Below, one piece after another: positions 46,721 through 56,124 of a stretch of 64,000 nucleotides of DNA. A program made the translations under genes and the position numbers. Position 1 is the first letter of the stretch. Each line of letters opens with the position of its first letter. Where the stretch lies: NCBI GenBank assembly GCA_964542765.1, contig CAZIVO010000004.1, positions 9,843 to 73,842 on the forward strand. The letters are read 5' to 3'. Origin of the DNA: CAZIVO01 sp964542765. Its GTDB lineage: Bacteria > Planctomycetota > UBA1135 > UBA2386. A model generated the notes under the pieces. It saw only the letters and a list, made by a program, of their open reading frames with translations. It searched no databases and was not told the DNA's origin.

Positions 46721-47520
46721 CTTCTCGACCCCAAAGAAATCACCGTCAAGAACAGGAAAAAGCAGGTGGTCACCAGATAGAAGAAAATCTGGCCCGTGTC
46801 CACCAGACCTCTACCAAACCAGTTGGCCAGATGGTCCATGACATTCAACTGATCGCCCAAAGCCTTCAAAAATCCGGCCTCATCGCCCAGGTCTCCAACG
46901 AGCCATTCCGTCGCAGCGATCAACTCGGCAGCTCCGTCCTTCACGATCTGGCCCAAAGCCCCCGTGAGCAGCGCGATGTTGAACAACATGGCGGACAGGG
47001 ACGCGAGCAATTGATTGTCGGTGAGACTGCTGGTGAAACAACCGACGGAGAGGAGCAAGCAACCAAAAAGCGACATGCCGAGATAACCCGCGATGACCGG
47101 ACCGAACGACAACTCGGTCGCCAGGAAACTGTCCCACGTGAGCACCCAAAGCAAGAGAAGAGTCGGCAGCCACAAGATCATGAAAAACGACAAGGCCGCG
47201 AACCACTTTCCGAGCACCACCTCGATATCGCGCACCGGCGCGGTCATCAATACCTCGAGGGAGCCCGTGCGCCGCTCTTCCGCGAAGCAGCGCATGGTCA
47301 GGATCGGCGGCACCAGAACAACCATGAAGTTGCTGCTCTGCTGGAACATGAAAAGCGTCGAAAAGAGGTCCCGGTCGAGTTGAAACTCACTGACCTGCTT
47401 GACGACACTTTGAACCTCGAAGCCACGGTAGAGATAGAACAGAACCGCTATCACGTATGCGACAGGGCTGGAGAAGTAAGAGATCAACTCCTTCTTCAGA
47501 GTTGTCCAGATCACCTTCAC
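46711..47520 (-). CDS. ABC-2 type permease (GldF-like)
   Basis: 269 aa from a GTG at 47520, which overlaps the ATPase stop as GTGA; a longer frame exists but its extra 44 residues are Arg-rich and overlap the ATPase gene. There are about six membrane helices with the ABC-2 segment MRCFAEERRTGSLEVLMTAPVRDIEVVLGKW typical of GldF/NatB-like permeases. It is the membrane channel of the cassette with the upstream ATPase and the GldG protein. Confidence 0.88.
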   Translation of the reverse strand: MKVIWTTLKKELISYFSSPVAYVIAVLFYLYRGFEVQSVVKQVSEFQLDRDLFSTLFMFQQSSNFMVVLVPPILTMRCFAEERRTGSLEVLMTAPVRDIEVVLGKWFAALSFFMILWLPTLLLLWVLTWDSFLATELSFGPVIAGYLGMSLFGCLLLSVGCFTSSLTDNQLLASLSAMLFNIALLTGALGQIVKDGAAELIAATEWLVGDLGDEAGFLKALGDQLNVMDHLANWFGRGLVDTGQIFFYLVTTCFFLFLTVISLGSRRWR

Positions 47521-48488
47521 GAAGACACCTTCGCAATCTCTGCTCCAACTTCGCCTCCGAGACCGTCTTCGGTCACGCTGCGGAAGTAATCTTCCAGGCT
47601 TGGCAAATTCAGTCTGAGCTCCCGGATGACCGCGCCCGCATCTATGAGACAACGAAACACATCGTCACGCGGGTCAACATCGACTGAAACGGGGAACTCC
47701 ACGGTCAGAAAATCACCCTCTTCGGAAACCTGACGAGGCAGCGATCCCCGTGAGAAATCTGTCAGCAACTCGATGAGATCTCTGCCTGGAACCGATGCGG
47801 TCACCCGCACATGACGCCCGGAGGCACGGGAAAGAAGCTCGTCAGGTGTTCCATCGGCACGAATCTCGCCCTTGTGAATGATGATCATCCGGGTACTGAC
47901 GTCTTCGACCTCACTCAAGATGTGGCTCGAAAACATCACCGTATGTTCGTCCGAGAGTTCCCGCACAAGAGCCTTCATGCGGCGGCGCTGGTTCGGATCC
48001 AAACCCGCGGTCGGCTCATCGAGAATGAGAATCGGTGGCTTGCTCACCAGAGCATCCGCCAGTCCGACGCGTTGCCGGTAACCTCGCGAGACATGGCCGA
48101 CCAGCTTTCGGCGGACCTCGGTGACTCCGCAACGCTCCATGACCTCCTCCACAGCGCCCCGACGCTGCCGCCTCGGCACACCCTTGAGCTCGGCACGGTA
48201 GTGGAGATATTCCGCCACCCGGAGATCGGGATAAATCGGCACATTCTCGGGCAGGTAGCCGATCTGACGACGGACCGCGATGGGATCGGCAAATACATCG
48301 ATACCCCCAACATGAGCCGTACCGGACGTTGCCGGATGGAAGCAGGTCAGCACCCGCAATGTCGTCGTCTTCCCAGCTCCGTTGGGACCGGCAAAACCGA
48401 CGACTTCACCCTTGGCAATCTCCAGCGAGATGCCATTCACCGCCACCGTCTGCCCGAACCGCTTGAGGAGCTCCTTAACCCGGATCAT
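47517..48488 (-). CDS. ABC transporter ATPase (GldA-like)
   Basis: 323 aa. Walker A is GPNGAGKTT (about 34-42). The signature is SRGYRQRVGLA, the degenerate form typical of GldA/CcmA-type ATPases. Walker B is LILDEPTAGLDP, and the switch His is in SSHIL. A C-terminal extension of about 90 residues is usual in this group. It is the first gene of a tightly packed set: ATPase, permease, GldG, DUF4340, lipoprotein. Confidence 0.92.
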   Translation of the reverse strand: MIRVKELLKRFGQTVAVNGISLEIAKGEVVGFAGPNGAGKTTTLRVLTCFHPATSGTAHVGGIDVFADPIAVRRQIGYLPENVPIYPDLRVAEYLHYRAELKGVPRRQRRGAVEEVMERCGVTEVRRKLVGHVSRGYRQRVGLADALVSKPPILILDEPTAGLDPNQRRRMKALVRELSDEHTVMFSSHILSEVEDVSTRMIIIHKGEIRADGTPDELLSRASGRHVRVTASVPGRDLIELLTDFSRGSLPRQVSEEGDFLTVEFPVSVDVDPRDDVFRCLIDAGAVIRELRLNLPSLEDYFRSVTEDGLGGEVGAEIAKVSS

Positions 48489-48559
48489 CCAGCAATGGTG
48501 TAGCCCCTAAGCCCCATTGACGTAACAGGATTTTGAGAAGGCCGAGGTCATACACAGCC

Positions 48560-48578
48560 CTGCACGACACTCGTGCAG
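48560..48578 (-). terminator. Hairpin after dnaK
   Basis: CTGCACGA (48560-48567) pairs perfectly with TCGTGCAG (48571-48578) around a 3-nt loop, 25 bp past the dnaK stop on the minus strand. No U tract follows. It may terminate dnaK before the GldA-like gene. Confidence 0.4.
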
Positions 48579-48602
48579 ATGCCAGAAGCCGGAAGCGGAG
48601 CC

Positions 48603-50513
48603 TTACTTGACCTCGAAATCCGCGTCTTTGATGTCCTCGTCAACCCCGGCTCCAGCCCCGGCACCCTCCTCGCTACCTTCCCCGGGAGCGTCAGCCTCTG
48701 TGGCCCCCTCCTGCTGCGCCTGCGCATAGAGCGCCTGGCCTATCTTCTGGGACGAAGCTTCGAGATCAGCAAGAGCCGCCTGGATAGCAGCAACATCCTC
48801 ACCCTCCAACTTCTCACGCAACACCTTGATCTTCGCCTCGACTTCCGCCTTTGCGTCGTCCTCGACCTTCGCTTCGTTCTCCTTCAAGGTCTTCTCCAGG
48901 CCGTAGATCATCTGGTCGCCGTTGTTCTTCAATTCAACCAGCTCGCGGCGCTCCTTGTCGACGGCGGAGTTCTCCTCCGCATCAGCGCGCATCCGCTCGA
49001 CCTCCTCTTCGGTCAAACCCGATGAGGTTTGGATCGTGATCTTCTGCTCCTTGCCCGTGCCCTTATCCTTGGCCGACACGTTCAGGATGCCATTCGCATC
49101 GATGTCGAAAGTAACCTCGATCTGCGGTACCCCGCGCGGCGCCGGAGGGATGCCCTCGAGCTTGAACTTCCCAAGCGTACGATTGTCATTGGCAAACTCA
49201 CGCTCACCCTGAAGGACATGGATGTCGACCGCCGGCTGGCTATCAGAAGCAGTCGAAAAAATCTGCGATTTACTGGTAGGGATCGTCGTGTTGCGTTCGG
49301 TGAGCTTGGTCATCACACCGCCGAGAGTTTCGATCCCCAAAGACAACGGGGTGACGTCCAAAAGAACGACATCGCTGACATCGCCCGCGAGGACCCCGCC
49401 CTGAATGGCTGCGCCGAGACTCACCACTTCATCGGGATTGACGGACCGGTTAGGCTCCTTGCCGAAGATCTCCTTGACGATCTCCTGAACCTTGGGAATC
49501 CGCGTCGACCCACCCACGAGGATGACCTCGTCGATATCACCCGCCTTCATCTTGGCATCCTTGAGCGCTGCTAGCGAAGGCTGACGACAGCGATCCATCA
49601 GCGACTCCGTAAGTTGCTCAAACTTTGCGCGAGTGAGATTCTCGGTCAGATGCTTGGGACCACTCTGGTCCATCGTGATGAACGGCAAGCTGATTGTCGT
49701 TTGCTGAGCGGACGAGAGCTCAATCTTGGCCTTCTCGGCGGCTTCCTTCAGCCGCTGAAGTGCCATCTGATCCTGACGGAGATCAATGCTGTTGGACTTC
49801 TTGAACTCATCGCAAAGCCAATCGATCAGGGCTCCATCAATATCATCTCCGCCGAGATGCGTGTCGCCGTTCGTCGATTTGACCTCAAACACACCATCGC
49901 CAACATCGAGGATCGAGACATCGAATGTGCCACCCCCGAAATCGAACACTACAATCTTCTTCGAATTCTTCTCATCGAGCCCGTAAGCCAAAGCTGCTGC
50001 TGTCGGCTCATTGATGATTCGCTCGACCTTCAGCCCGGCGATGGTGCCGGCGTCCTTGGTGGCCTGGCGTTGAGAGTCGTTGAAGTAGGCCGGCACGGTG
50101 ATGACCGCACGCTCAACCTCTTCGCCCAGATATGCCTCAGCCGCGTCCTTGAGTGACTGAAGGATGATCGCGGAAATCTCGGGAGGCGTGTAGTCCTTGC
50201 CATTGGCCTCTACCTTGACCAGTTCATCCGCGCCACCGACAACGGCATATGGCACTATCTTCTCTTCCGATGCCACCTCGCTGTGCCGACGCCCCATGAA
50301 CCGCTTGATGGAGTACACCGTGTTGCGTGGATTGGTGACGGCCTGCCGCTTCGCCGGCGCGCCCACCAGACGCTCGCCACTCTGAGTGAAGGCGACCACG
50401 GACGGGGTCGTTCGGCTACCTTCGAGGTTCGCCACGACAACCGGTTCGCCGCCCTCCATGACCGAAACCACCGAGTTGGTCGTTCCGAGATCGATTCCGA
50501 TAATCTTCGACAT
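48603..50513 (-). CDS. dnaK: Chaperone protein DnaK (Hsp70)
   Basis: 636 aa from the ATG at 50513 (MSKIIGIDLGTTNS), supported by a GGGAG ribosome site 6 bp upstream. The ATPase domain has VFDFGGGTFDVSI and ILVGGSTRIP, the substrate domain has the DVTPLSLGIETLGG linker region, and there is a Gly/Ala-rich C-terminal tail ending in acidic DEDIKDADFEVK. It is an ATP-driven folding chaperone. grpE and dnaJ are not adjacent, unlike the common operon. No CIRCE element was seen upstream. Confidence 0.97.
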   Translation of the reverse strand: MSKIIGIDLGTTNSVVSVMEGGEPVVVANLEGSRTTPSVVAFTQSGERLVGAPAKRQAVTNPRNTVYSIKRFMGRRHSEVASEEKIVPYAVVGGADELVKVEANGKDYTPPEISAIILQSLKDAAEAYLGEEVERAVITVPAYFNDSQRQATKDAGTIAGLKVERIINEPTAAALAYGLDEKNSKKIVVFDFGGGTFDVSILDVGDGVFEVKSTNGDTHLGGDDIDGALIDWLCDEFKKSNSIDLRQDQMALQRLKEAAEKAKIELSSAQQTTISLPFITMDQSGPKHLTENLTRAKFEQLTESLMDRCRQPSLAALKDAKMKAGDIDEVILVGGSTRIPKVQEIVKEIFGKEPNRSVNPDEVVSLGAAIQGGVLAGDVSDVVLLDVTPLSLGIETLGGVMTKLTERNTTIPTSKSQIFSTASDSQPAVDIHVLQGEREFANDNRTLGKFKLEGIPPAPRGVPQIEVTFDIDANGILNVSAKDKGTGKEQKITIQTSSGLTEEEVERMRADAEENSAVDKERRELVELKNNGDQMIYGLEKTLKENEAKVEDDAKAEVEAKIKVLREKLEGEDVAAIQAALADLEASSQKIGQALYAQAQQEGATEADAPGEGSEEGAGAGAGVDEDIKDADFEVK

Positions 50514-50599
50514 TGCGTCTCCCTGAATACCCATGATCTCTCCCGCCTGCTTGGGTCTCCAATACAGGATCAAGCTCGAGATCGGTGTTTGCTCGCCTC

Positions 50600-50640
50600 A
50601 GAGATAACAAAAGCCGTGCCGACTGTCGGCTATCATCTCT
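50600..50640 (-). promoter_or_regulatory. Nested inverted repeats upstream of dnaK
   Basis: An inner palindrome GCCGA-CTG-TCGGC (50618-50630) is flanked by AGAGAT (50600-50605) and ATCTCT (50635-50640). It lies about 90-130 bp before the dnaK ATG. It could be an operator or a leader hairpin. The sequence does not match the CIRCE consensus. Confidence 0.3.
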
Positions 50641-50727
50641 AACCTTTGTATATCAAAGCTTTACATGCACCACTCGCAGTATGGCCAAGCCAATCTGCGA
50701 CAAACTGTCAGCCAGCCAAGCGCACAG

Positions 50728-50746
50728 ACCTGACAGTCTGTCAGGT
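50728..50746. other. Perfect 9-1-9 palindrome at the end of the MATE gene
   Basis: ACCTGACAG-T-CTGTCAGGT spans the MATE stop codon. It lacks a T run on either strand, so it is a weak terminator candidate. It could also be a binding site in the dnaK upstream region. Confidence 0.35.
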
Positions 50747-52114
50747 TCTGGAGCAATCTGCCCAGTTCGCGCGAGCGAGGTAAAACCAGTAGACGCAAGC
50801 CAAGCACGCATTGACCACGACGAAGATCCACCACAAGGCCAGCAACGTGGCTCCTGCGAAGACGGCTACCACCAGGCTCGCACAAGGCAGCAAGAATCCG
50901 AGATAACCCACCGCATCGATGATCATCGGCGGCACGAAACGCCCTCCCCCATTGATGGCCCCCGTCGCAGCGATGCAAAAGGCGGAAAAAGGCAATCCCA
51001 GGGCGGCTATTTGCAGATAGCCAATTCCGGCGTTCACCTCGCCCACATCGCCCTCGCTCAAGAACAACAGCATCAGCGGTCGAGCCGCGAGGGAAAATAC
51101 CAGCACCAGGCAAGCGCCAAAAATGAGCGCCGACAATGACGCCAACTGACCGGCTCGCCGCGCTCGTGCAACATTACCCGCACCAACATTTCGTCCAGCG
51201 ATCGCCGTGCCGGCGCTGGCGAACCCCACCGCGGCAAACAAAACCATCGTCTCGAGGCGCGTCGTTACCCCGAGGGCAGACAGGGCAGCTTGACCGCCGA
51301 GTTCCTGTGCGAGTCGGGTCAAGGCAATGGCTACCAAACCTCGCACAAGCATTTGAGCCGCCTGTGGCGTTGCCATGGCAAAGATCTGGCGACGCTGGCC
51401 AAGCGGACCGCGCAAGGGAACCCATGAAAAACGCAAACCGCATCCTGAGCGACACAGCCAGGCCAATCCCAGTCCTGCTGCAAGGGCGCGGGAGATCACC
51501 GAGGCATACGCAGCTCCTGGCGCACCAAAAGCAGGAATGCCCATATCCTCCCACCCGAACAGCAAAACGATGTCCAGCAAGAGATTGACGACATTGGCTC
51601 CGACAAGGAGGACGAAGGGCATCAAGGACTCTCCGAGCGCCCGCATCGTCGTGGTCGTCTGCATGAGACCGAACATCGTGAAGGTCCCCAGATTGGCAAC
51701 CAACAGGTAGTGCAAGCCGATGTCCCGACCGGACCCTTCCACGCCTTGGAGATCGATCGACGGCGACACGAAGAGAGCACCGATCAGCCCCAAGAAAACA
51801 CCCGAGCCCAGCATGAGAATCTGCGAACGAGAACTGAGATCGCGAGCTTGATCAATCTCGCCCCGGCCAATCATTCGCGACATCACCGAGAGAGTGGCTG
51901 CGCTGATCGCGTTGCCTATGATCATCGGAAGGAAGTTGATGTTCGTCGCAACATGAACCCCCGCAAGCGCCGCAGGATCATCGAGTTCTGCGATCAAAAG
52001 GAGGTCGACGATGTTGAACATCGCGTGCGAAAGGAGGCCAATAGCGAGCAGGAGCCCTTGCTTGAGTACCACGGGCAGGAGCGGGCCTTCGAGGATGGGA
52101 TCTGATCGAGTCAA
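50741..52114 (-). CDS. MATE-family multidrug/Na+ antiporter
   Basis: 457 aa with about twelve membrane helices in two MatE halves, beginning LKQGLLLAIGLLSHAMFNIVDLLLIA. The family exports cationic drugs or metabolites using Na+ or H+ gradients; the substrate here is unknown. The start is TTG at 52114, the only start codon that keeps the first helix whole. No clear ribosome site. It is isolated from its neighbours by gaps of over 100 bp. Confidence 0.88.
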   Translation of the reverse strand: MTRSDPILEGPLLPVVLKQGLLLAIGLLSHAMFNIVDLLLIAELDDPAALAGVHVATNINFLPMIIGNAISAATLSVMSRMIGRGEIDQARDLSSRSQILMLGSGVFLGLIGALFVSPSIDLQGVEGSGRDIGLHYLLVANLGTFTMFGLMQTTTTMRALGESLMPFVLLVGANVVNLLLDIVLLFGWEDMGIPAFGAPGAAYASVISRALAAGLGLAWLCRSGCGLRFSWVPLRGPLGQRRQIFAMATPQAAQMLVRGLVAIALTRLAQELGGQAALSALGVTTRLETMVLFAAVGFASAGTAIAGRNVGAGNVARARRAGQLASLSALIFGACLVLVFSLAARPLMLLFLSEGDVGEVNAGIGYLQIAALGLPFSAFCIAATGAINGGGRFVPPMIIDAVGYLGFLLPCASLVVAVFAGATLLALWWIFVVVNACLACVYWFYLARANWADCSRT

Positions 52115-52236
52115 GGCGGGGCGGAAGTTAGTGCGCCACGCCAGGCTTCTCCACCCCGTTCATGGATACACGGGACGGATCTCCGTGCACGGGCGATCCA
52201 ACCCGTAGAGGGTGCCACCTCCACGCCCACGGATAA

Positions 52237-52611
52237 TCAGGGAGAATCCAGAATCTGCCGGGCTCGCTCGACGATCCTGGTCGGGCTGAATGGCTTGGTC
52301 ATGTAGTCATCCGCCCCAGCAGCCACTCCCGTGTCCCTGTCCGAATCTTGCCCCTTGGCACTCAAGAGGATGATCTTGATGTGCTTGAGGTCGTCATCGC
52401 TCTTGACGACCCGGGTCACCTGAAAGCCATCGATCCTGGGCATCATCACATCCAGGAACACCAGATCCGGGCAATGTTCGCGAATCGCTTTCAAAGCCTC
52501 TTCGCCGTTGCGCGCTTCGAAAACTTCATAGTTGTCCTTGGCCAGAACAAAAGACAATGAACGACAGATGAACGGCTCATCATCAACGACCAGAATCTTG
52601 TGCTGTCTCAT
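52237..52611 (-). CDS. Single-domain response regulator
   Basis: 124 aa from the ATG at 52611 (MRQHKILVVDDEPF), which overlaps the phosphatase stop as ATGA; an upstream in-frame start would add six residues. The receiver fold has Asp10, Asp11 and Glu12, phospho-acceptor Asp54 in FLDVMMP, Ser in LLSAKG and Lys in TKPF. There is no output domain. Translational coupling suggests that it controls the SpoIIE-type phosphatase or shares its pathway. Confidence 0.92.
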   Translation of the reverse strand: MRQHKILVVDDEPFICRSLSFVLAKDNYEVFEARNGEEALKAIREHCPDLVFLDVMMPRIDGFQVTRVVKSDDDLKHIKIILLSAKGQDSDRDTGVAAGADDYMTKPFSPTRIVERARQILDSP

Positions 52612-54239
52612 CGGCCATCCCCGCGGCAAGAGGTCTTCTTCAACACCACCGCTGTGATGTCATCGGACAAGGACATGGGATCCGAAAAATCTCCCACCTC
52701 ATCGAATACCGATGACAGGATCTGGCGCGCATTCCCACCCGCAGACCTCCTCAGCAATTCCATGAGCCTCTCCTCGCCGAACATCTCCTCCTGAGCGTTC
52801 ACCGCCTCGGTAACACCATCGGTATAGATCAAGATGACATCATCGATACCGAGGTCTATATCGCAGCTCTCATGGTCCTGATCCTGCAAGAACCCGATGA
52901 TGGTGTTGGAACTCGGGAACCGCTCCACCTCGCCCGTCGCAGCACGGTAGATCAAAGTGTCGTTATGACCTGCATTCACCAAGAGGGCACGAGAACTCCC
53001 CGGAGTCAACTCGACACTTGCAGCAGTGATGAACCTCTCGGTACGCATCAGATCCGGATGCAGAACCCGAGCCAGATCATCGAAGACTTCAGCTACTCCG
53101 CTCTTCTGGGCTGCCAGCGCGTGCAGTGAAGCACGAGCGCCGACCATGATCATGCCGCTGGCAAGGTTATGGCCGGAGACGTCAGCAACTATCACCATCG
53201 ACCGCCCATCTGGCATCGATAGATAATCAAAATAGTCGCCACCGACCGCTCCCGAATTGACACAACGACCGTCCACATCGAAACCATCAATCTCGGGTGG
53301 ATGATCCGGCAGGATCTGTTGCTGAATTTTGTTCGCCGTCTTCAGTTCCTGACCCAATTCAGCGACCTTGCGAGTCCCCAGAACTGCCCCCAGCATGGAT
53401 GCTATACCGGTGATCATCTTGGTCTCGTGAGAACCCAATCGCTCGGCGCTGGAATAAGCGTTTGCCCGCTTGTCCATCACCAGAAGAACACCCAGAGTCG
53501 TTTGCTTTGCGATGCTGCCATACCGCACCGGCATCGCGACAACCTCACTGCTAGCCAATTCTTGGAGGCCAGCGCCCAAACACCCGGACCCGACAGATTC
53601 CAGCAGAGGCTTCCCCCCCCCGGTGGCAGCGCGCCAGACGATACCGTCATCCTCACCAACAATCGGCTCGCCGTCCCACGCTTGCGCCACGGAGTTCCAA
53701 CCGCCCTCCTCAGCAACAACCTGAGAAATAACGTCAAATCGATCAACGGAATCGTGCAAGCGTAGATAGACAGCCCGTTCGACACTGGCCGCAACAACGA
53801 GCGCCTTCAGCGCCATCTCGATGACCCTCTCCTCGGACTCCCCCGTCGACAGTTTGGGCAGGGTGTCCCCGATCATCGATACCTCTTCGAGCAAAGCTAG
53901 CGAACTCGCATTGATGCTCTCCATATCTTGTTCCACCGCTTCCTTTTCAGCGATCAGGTGGAGCAAATGGCCAAGGAACGGAGCCAACCCATGGCCACAT
54001 CCCGTGGAATAAGTCAGAACAATCCGATCACCGTCGGGGAGTTGAGACTGGAAGAGGCTGCGGCCTGCACCAGGATCGATGAAAACATCACCATGGTCCT
54101 CGTGGTGTTCCGGTGCCGGACCCTGTCCGCCAGATGACAGGATTTCCCCCTGCACATCCAATCTCTGCCAGTGGATCTCGCCACTCGCCGCTTCTGACAA
54201 GGAGCCGAGGATCTCGGTTGAAGACAGATGACCGCGCAT
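52608..54239 (-). CDS. SpoIIE/RsbU-type PP2C phosphatase with GAF-like sensor
   Basis: 543 aa. An N-terminal region and a GAF-like segment (about 125-300; VERAVYLRLHDSVDRFDVI, GVLLVMDK) are followed by a PP2C-type SpoIIE domain (about 335-540). Metal-binding blocks are VGGDYFDYL, VIVADVSGHNLASGM, LVNAGHND, LIYTDGVTEA and DDITAVVLK. Such enzymes dephosphorylate STAS-domain anti-anti-sigma proteins. It starts 8 bp after the RsbW-like kinase gene and overlaps the response regulator. No STAS gene lies in the window. Confidence 0.9.
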   Translation of the reverse strand: MRGHLSSTEILGSLSEAASGEIHWQRLDVQGEILSSGGQGPAPEHHEDHGDVFIDPGAGRSLFQSQLPDGDRIVLTYSTGCGHGLAPFLGHLLHLIAEKEAVEQDMESINASSLALLEEVSMIGDTLPKLSTGESEERVIEMALKALVVAASVERAVYLRLHDSVDRFDVISQVVAEEGGWNSVAQAWDGEPIVGEDDGIVWRAATGGGKPLLESVGSGCLGAGLQELASSEVVAMPVRYGSIAKQTTLGVLLVMDKRANAYSSAERLGSHETKMITGIASMLGAVLGTRKVAELGQELKTANKIQQQILPDHPPEIDGFDVDGRCVNSGAVGGDYFDYLSMPDGRSMVIVADVSGHNLASGMIMVGARASLHALAAQKSGVAEVFDDLARVLHPDLMRTERFITAASVELTPGSSRALLVNAGHNDTLIYRAATGEVERFPSSNTIIGFLQDQDHESCDIDLGIDDVILIYTDGVTEAVNAQEEMFGEERLMELLRRSAGGNARQILSSVFDEVGDFSDPMSLSDDITAVVLKKTSCRGDGR

Positions 54240-54247
54240 GAATCGCC

Positions 54248-54688
54248 TCAGTTTTCCACCAGCGCCGGCGCCATCGCCATTTTGTGCATGCGCAGCACAT
54301 TGCGACCATCTTCACGGGAGTAATCGACCTCATCCATGACCGCTCTAGCGATCATGATCCCGTAGCCACCCTCGGCGACGGGAAAGCCATTGCTTTCAGG
54401 TGGGCAGACCTGGAGAGGATCAAAAGCCGATCCATGATCGCTCAAGGTGATGGCGATTCCCTCATCATCGGCAACGAATTCCACCTTGACGGGTTGAGAC
54501 TCATCTCCCTGGTAGGCATGGCGCAAGATGTTGGTCACCATCTCCTGGACCGCTAGAAGAACGTTGTAGCGGGTGCCGTCTGGATCCTCGACGAACGGAA
54601 TCTGCTCCAGAAGCGACTCACCCGCCTGCCAGACGATGCGCAAATGGTCCATGGGACCGCACAGATACAGCTGAACTCTCGCTGCCAT
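54248..54688 (-). CDS. RsbW-like anti-sigma/ATP-binding serine kinase
   Basis: 146 aa, a GHKL ATPase of the HATPase_c_2 type. The N-box is LLAVQEMVTNILRHAY with the Mg-binding Asn. Further blocks are LSDHGSAFDP (G1-like) and EGGYGIMIARAVMDEVDYS (G2). The family phosphorylates STAS antagonists or binds sigma factors. It is the first gene of a three-gene signalling set on this strand. Confidence 0.88.
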   Translation of the reverse strand: MAARVQLYLCGPMDHLRIVWQAGESLLEQIPFVEDPDGTRYNVLLAVQEMVTNILRHAYQGDESQPVKVEFVADDEGIAITLSDHGSAFDPLQVCPPESNGFPVAEGGYGIMIARAVMDEVDYSREDGRNVLRMHKMAMAPALVEN

Positions 54689-54838
54689 AGGTAGATCTTC
54701 GCTCCAGTCCCTCCATATCTCCTATCGACCAACTCCCGCCTCCGGCTGAAGGGAGGCGCCTCCCACGGAGGTCGCCACGCTGGAATTGCCAACACCGATC
54801 CAGTACCCTCCGCAGCAGACCGTTCCAGGGAGGGAAAC

Positions 54839-56020
54839 TTGTCGCCACACTCCAAGCTCCTCGGATTACCCGAGGGCAGGATCTACCCGTCCATATGCCC
54901 GATAGCATGGTCTATTGGCGGACCCAGGCAGAACCAGCAGCCGCCAGGATCTGAGCGGAACGGCGGAATCACACCGCCGCGGAGGGCGATCCCCACAAAT
55001 ACCCTGGGGGTCTTTCTACCGTTGCTGATCTTGTTCGGGTGCAAATCCACCCCCTTCAAGCCAGAGCCTTCTCCACCCCCGACGCTGACCATCTCAGGCA
55101 TCCTCGCACCGGTATCCGGCCCCTCGGAACTCCGCCATCACCCGGAGGCAAGCCCATCAGCAGGAACGCAACTGCGCCGCGCCTATATCTTCCTCGAGAC
55201 GGGTCTTCCGGACCGCGCCATCTACACCCTGAACCGGCTGCTGTTTGGCAACGAAAAACCAACGAACCGGACTCTCGCCATTGCCCATTACTTGCGGGGC
55301 ACTGCATACGAAGCCAAGAACAACATCGAACGGGTGGCGCACGAACGCGAGCAGGGCTTGCAATACGAGAGCAGTCCTGAACTGCGAGCTCTGCTGAAGA
55401 AACTGGGCAGCCCCGCGAAACCAGTCCCGCCGGTGGTTGTGAAACCCAAACCAAAACCACCCATCACCGCACCCGCCATCCTGGCACGCAGCAAATGGAG
55501 AGCTACGAGCCCACGCCGGATGACTCCTTTGGGCAAGGCCCGACGCATCACCGTGCATCACTCCGCCGTGACCGGTCGCCCAAGCTCCCAAAGCAAGAGT
55601 GCCAGGGAGATCCTGTCCATGCAGCAAGGCCACATGGGCGGAGAGAAGAAGTGGGCTGATATCGGCTACCATTACATCGTAGATCCGAGCGGCCGCGTCT
55701 GGACCGGGCGCGCAATCAAGTGGCAAGGTGCGCATGCCGGCAATCCAAGTCTCAATCGTGGCAACATCGGCGTCTGTCTGATCGGCAAGTTCACCAAGGG
55801 CAAAGGCGGTCAGCACCCACCCAAATCGCAATTGAAGAGCCTGGAATCCCTGCTCACGTGGCTATGCCACCACCATGGCATTTCGGTATCGACCATCCGC
55901 ACGCACAGGGAACTCCATCCCACGGAATGCCCGGGGGAACACCTGCAAGCGGCCATCGTGAAATTCCGCCGCCAGCACACTGCTTCGACAAGGACTGCGG
56001 GTGCAAGTTCCCCCCGGTAG
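54839..56020 (+). CDS. Lipoprotein N-acetylmuramoyl-L-alanine amidase (PGRP type)
   Basis: Up to 393 aa. The start is uncertain: the frame opens at a TTG (54839), while the lipoprotein signal (LGVFLPLLILFGC) begins about 55 residues later with no ATG, GTG or TTG directly before it. A helical TPR-like stretch (about 110-190) is followed by an Amidase_2/PGRP domain. Zinc ligands are His in RITVHHSAV, a later His in RTHRELHP and Cys in ECPG. WADIGYHYIVDPSGRVWTGR is the core signature. It cleaves the amide bond between muramic acid and peptide and is probably anchored in the envelope. Confidence 0.85.
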   Translation: MSPHSKLLGLPEGRIYPSICPIAWSIGGPRQNQQPPGSERNGGITPPRRAIPTNTLGVFLPLLILFGCKSTPFKPEPSPPPTLTISGILAPVSGPSELRHHPEASPSAGTQLRRAYIFLETGLPDRAIYTLNRLLFGNEKPTNRTLAIAHYLRGTAYEAKNNIERVAHEREQGLQYESSPELRALLKKLGSPAKPVPPVVVKPKPKPPITAPAILARSKWRATSPRRMTPLGKARRITVHHSAVTGRPSSQSKSAREILSMQQGHMGGEKKWADIGYHYIVDPSGRVWTGRAIKWQGAHAGNPSLNRGNIGVCLIGKFTKGKGGQHPPKSQLKSLESLLTWLCHHHGISVSTIRTHRELHPTECPGEHLQAAIVKFRRQHTASTRTAGASSPR

Positions 56021-56124
56021 ACCGGCGGGGAGCCCCCACAACACCCAAACCTGGACCTAATTTTGCCGACTCTCGGGGAGTCCCGTGACCCCATCCGCCG
56101 TTGTTGCTATTCAATAGGTTAACG

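Noticed and set aside
50514..50660. CIRCE element for HrcA control of dnaK
   Set aside because: Searched by eye for TTAGCACTC-N9-GAGTGCTAA; only unrelated dyads are present.
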